This document shows positions 61,430 through 64,000 of a DNA stretch of 64,000 bases, piece after piece. Both the position numbers and the translations under genes were made by a program. The notes under the pieces are model-generated. The model saw only the letters and a list, made by a program, of their open reading frames with translations. It was not told the origin of the DNA and ran no database searches. The stretch comes from Neoarius graeffei (taxonomy: Eukaryota; Chordata; Actinopteri; Siluriformes; Ariidae): NCBI RefSeq assembly GCF_027579695.1, contig NC_083572.1, forward strand, positions 17,646,421 through 17,710,420. The letters run 5' to 3'. Each line of letters opens with the position of its first letter. Positions within the stretch are counted from its first letter, which is position 1.

Positions 61430-62890
61430 TAGGCTTGGGCGGTATGGTGAAAATATCGTGTACCGCGGTACGAAAAAATACCGCCGATTATATTTTTAAT
61501 ACCGTCAAAAATAAATATATTTGTATTTTTATCCAACTTACTTGAAACGACTGTAATGTCCTTTTATTATAGTACAACCGTCTCTGGTACAGCGCGCGCA
61601 CGCCACTAGATGGCAGTTTGCGGGTCAACAGCAAAGATTCTAGAATCTTTGGTCAACAGGCAGCAGCGACAGTTGGCCCAGTCAGTGCGTGAGGATGGCG
61701 ACTGCAAATGATGGCGGTGCGGAATTAGTCAAAAAGGCCAATGCCTCCGCCGTTGTCTGGGAGCATTTTGGTTTTCTGCCGAATGATAAAGGTGAGCCGA
61801 GCGGCGCGTGCACAGGCACAACTGTCAGTATATGCGCAAGAGGACACAATCCATGCTGAAGAAAATCCGCTTGAATGGCAGAAACTGAATGAAACACGTT
61901 TGCCAATGATGTCAAAAGTTGCCCGCAAATTCCTCTGCATATGCGCGACAAGCGCTGCATCTGAGCGCGTATTCAGTACAGCAGGAAATACGGTCACACC
62001 ACAGCGTTGCCAACTGAAGCCAGATAAAGTAAATATGCTGGTGTTCTTGGCAAAGAATGTTTGATAGAAATTAAGAATTGCTTGTGGCCTACCACTACCA
62101 GAAATGTAAATTTAAGTTAGCGAATTATTTTCATTTAGGCTATTGGGAGCATGGGGCCCCATGTATGGTTTCTGTTCATGTTTGTTGTTTCTGCCTTGGA
62201 TTGGCTATTGCACTGAATTGCATTATATTTTGAGTTCTCTCCAATCACTCAGCTAAGGATGCTAACCCGTTTGCTTTGCATAAAGAGGCTTTTAGTGCAT
62301 TCCTAATTTTCTTCTAAATGGGCACAGCCTACTAGCAGCCCGAAATAGCTTTATTTCATTACTTGTATAGCCTATTTGCCTGTTTGAGTGGAAAAAGCTA
62401 CCTGTTATTGCTTGAATTAGGCAAATCATTTTCTTTTGATTTACAGAAGATGCGATTTGAACTCGCATGCAATGTTTTGTTTTCTGCTGGCTTTGTTGGC
62501 GTTTGCACTTATTTTTATTAATGTGTGTTTTTATTTCCAATATTAATATAGGCCTACTTGATTGCTTGGCACTGAGTTCAAAAACATGTCATCCTGGCAG
62601 TTTAAATAAATGTCTTTAAACATTTCAACTGTTTCTCATCTCATTATCTTTAGCCGCTTTATCCTGTTTTAGAATATCAAATACAGAATATCTAAAACAG
62701 AATAGATAAAAAATAGAATAACAAAGAAACATAATTACTATAGAATGTGAAGAAGATATGAAATAAAGCCTACAATAGTATATATAAAAAACACACACAC
62801 AAAAAAAATAAAACCCGTAAATACCGGCATACCGGGGTATTTAGTCAGGAATATACCGGGGTATGAAAAAATGGATACCGCCCAAGCCTA
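61430..62890 (+). mobile_element. internally deleted hAT element
   Basis: Ends TAGGCTTGGGCGGTATGG and complement ATACCGCCCAAGCCTA, with more inverted GTACCGCGGTA / CCGGGGTAT words inside. 1461 bp. It keeps only the two ends of a transposase gene and a SINE tail fragment at 62634-62672. No 8-bp TSD is visible; GGATAA and GCGATA simply flank it. Confidence 0.8.
61695..62064 (+). pseudogene. hAT transposase: start and C-terminal dimerisation domain only
   Basis: ATG 61695 opens MATANDGGAELVKKANASAV and VWEHFGFLPNDKGEP, the beginning of a BED zinc finger as in ZBED-type hAT transposases. The frame then changes (about 61800-61830) and the C-terminal hAT dimerisation motif follows: ENPLEWQKLNETRLPMMSKV, ATSAASERVFSTAGN, LKPDKVNMLVFLAKN, stop at 62062. 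The catalytic middle (several hundred residues) is gone. Confidence 0.82.
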
Positions 62891-62995
62891 GCGATATGAG
62901 AACAATATTGCATGCCATCAATAAACATGCTAGAAGGGAATAGAACACGTTTTTATTCCATGGAAAAAGTGACCCGTATGTATAATAATCACCAA

Positions 62996-63612
62996 TATTC
63001 ACTGAGCCTGATGTGGATAATATTTTAGCATAAATACATCGGTGATTGATTGTTTAATAAAAATAATTATTTCAGACTTCAAAAGCGGCATGCAAATGTG
63101 CTAACAGTACAGCACGGTCTTGCCACTTATCTACACAACTCGCATAAAATACTTTGTTTTGAAATTCATAAATCACAAGTCCACCTTACCTTGGAATAGT
63201 TTTAAACCAAACGTCGTCGCATCTTCAGTGCTTTTTAGGAACAGTATTTTCTTTCATAATATTTGTAATTCTTCCTCACTTACTGTGACAAAGCGATTGG
63301 CCGCCATTTTGCTGCGTCACTCAAGGTGATTTATTGAGAAATAGTCCGAATTTCTCGAACAATCAGCGCACGCTGTTTCCTTTAATCACCCGTGTATTTA
63401 TACGAAAGGAAATTAATCAATGACTGGTTGTTGGGATACAGCCTGACTATTGTTTGACAAAACGAGAGCTTGTTCATGAACCAAGTGAGTTCCTGTTATC
63501 GCTTGCATTATAGCAGCTATAACAGTTGTTCCTCACAGCTACATCAGACAAGTTCATAATTGATTTCGAATAGTGATGCGCATGGAACTGTCTGATAAAT
63601 TATAACAAAAAA
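62996..63612. other. intron sequence, nothing recognised
   Basis: GTGACAAAGCGATTGGCCGC and CATTTTGCTGCGTCACTC near 63285-63320 are locally CpG-containing; otherwise plain. Confidence 0.4.
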
Positions 63613-63622
63613 AGAATAGTGC

Positions 63623-63990
63623 AGGGCGGCACGGTGGTGTAGTGGTTAGTGCTGTCGCCTCTCAGCAGGTCCGGGTTCGAGCCCCGTGGCCAGCGAGGGC
63701 CTTTCTGTGCGGAGTTTGCATGTTCTCCCCGTGTCCGCATGGGTTTCCTCCGGGTGCTCCGGTTTCCCCCACAGTCCAAAGACATGCAGGTTAGGCTAAC
63801 TGGTGACTCTAAATTGACCGTAGGTGTGAATGTGAATGGTTGTCTGTGTATAATGTGTCAGCCCTGTGATGACCTGGCGACTTGTCCAGGGTGTACCCCG
63901 CCTTTCGCCCGTAGTCAGCTGGGATAGGCTCCGGCTTGCCTGCGACCCTGTAGAACAGGATAAAGCGGCTAGAGATAATGAGATGAGATG
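63623..63990 (+). mobile_element. SINE (V-SINE-like) with TSD reaching the window end
   Basis: AGAATAGTGC at 63613-63622 and again at 63991-64000, so the 3' TSD ends exactly at the edge of the window. Head GGGCGGCACGGTGGTGTAGT, B box GGTTCGAGCCC, tail GGATAAAGCGGCTAGAGATA with GATGA repeats. Confidence 0.9.
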
Positions 63991-64000
63991 AGAATAGTGC

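Larger units (their letters stand above)
60827..62995. repeat. foldback-type dispersed repeat, copy 4, split by a hAT element
   Basis: 60827-61429 and 62891-62995 match 3930-4520 closely (CTCCAACATGTCTCTCTTCC, GAGCCTCGTCTTCTCTCTC, GCGATATGAGAACAATATTG). Begins with the family hairpin (60827-60953), then an ATT microsatellite (60955-60989). Confidence 0.75.

Overview
This window looks like genomic DNA of a bony fish (teleost). It is AT-rich, gene-poor and packed with Tc1-like, hAT-like and Harbinger-like DNA transposons, tRNA-headed SINEs and one RTE/Rex3-like LINE, all typical of teleosts. The SINE consensus suggests an otophysan such as a catfish, but that is an impression from memory. There are no operons, rRNA or tRNA genes, or CRISPR arrays. 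Repeat family names rest on recognised motifs, termini and target-site duplications (TSDs), not on database searches.

The one confident host gene is UBE2O (E2/E3 hybrid ubiquitin-conjugating enzyme). Its first coding exon is on the plus strand at 21727-22191 (155 residues, phase-0 donor AAG|GTGAAA) inside a CpG-rich promoter. I find no second exon, so the rest of the window (about 41.8 kb) is read as intron 1. A 692-bp tandem duplication (20183-21545) lies directly upstream. A second possible gene is a THAP zinc-finger exon on the minus strand (8788-9066). A 22-bp tandem duplication shifts its frame, and a hAT element with a perfect 8-bp TSD sits 33 bp upstream of its ATG.

Layout. 1-3600: tandem macro-repeat. 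3600-5020: foldback-type repeat family (also at 18.5-19.3 kb and 60.8-63.0 kb). 6541-8142: complete Tc1-like element with an uninterrupted 338-codon transposase whose catalytic Glu is Lys. 8400-10013: THAP exon and hAT. 10396-18455: a Tc1 MITE and three more Tc1/mariner elements (11.5, 13.9 and 16.5 kb). 18456-19690: foldback repeat and SINE. 20.2-22.2 kb: duplicated promoter-proximal unit and UBE2O exon 1. 22.2-28.1 kb: intron with SINE, MITEs and a decayed Tc1. 28.85-36.77 kb: a nested transposon stack. 37.5-41.4 kb: SINE, then a hAT carrying a giant palindrome and another MITE, all inside a dispersed repeat. 43.1-45.1 kb: coding-like sequence split by a 1.56-kb inverted-repeat element. 45.8-51 kb: SINE and Tc1 remnants. 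51.2-56.24 kb: Harbinger-like MITEs, one carrying an uninterrupted 975-codon LINE ORF. 58.4-59.2 kb: second copy of the dispersed repeat. 61.4-62.9 kb: internally deleted hAT. 63.6-64.0 kb: SINE.

The most notable material is structural: readable insertion order in the nested stack, two very long inverted repeats, an intact-looking transposase with an altered active site, and recent duplication beside the UBE2O promoter. I see no convincing new multi-gene system.
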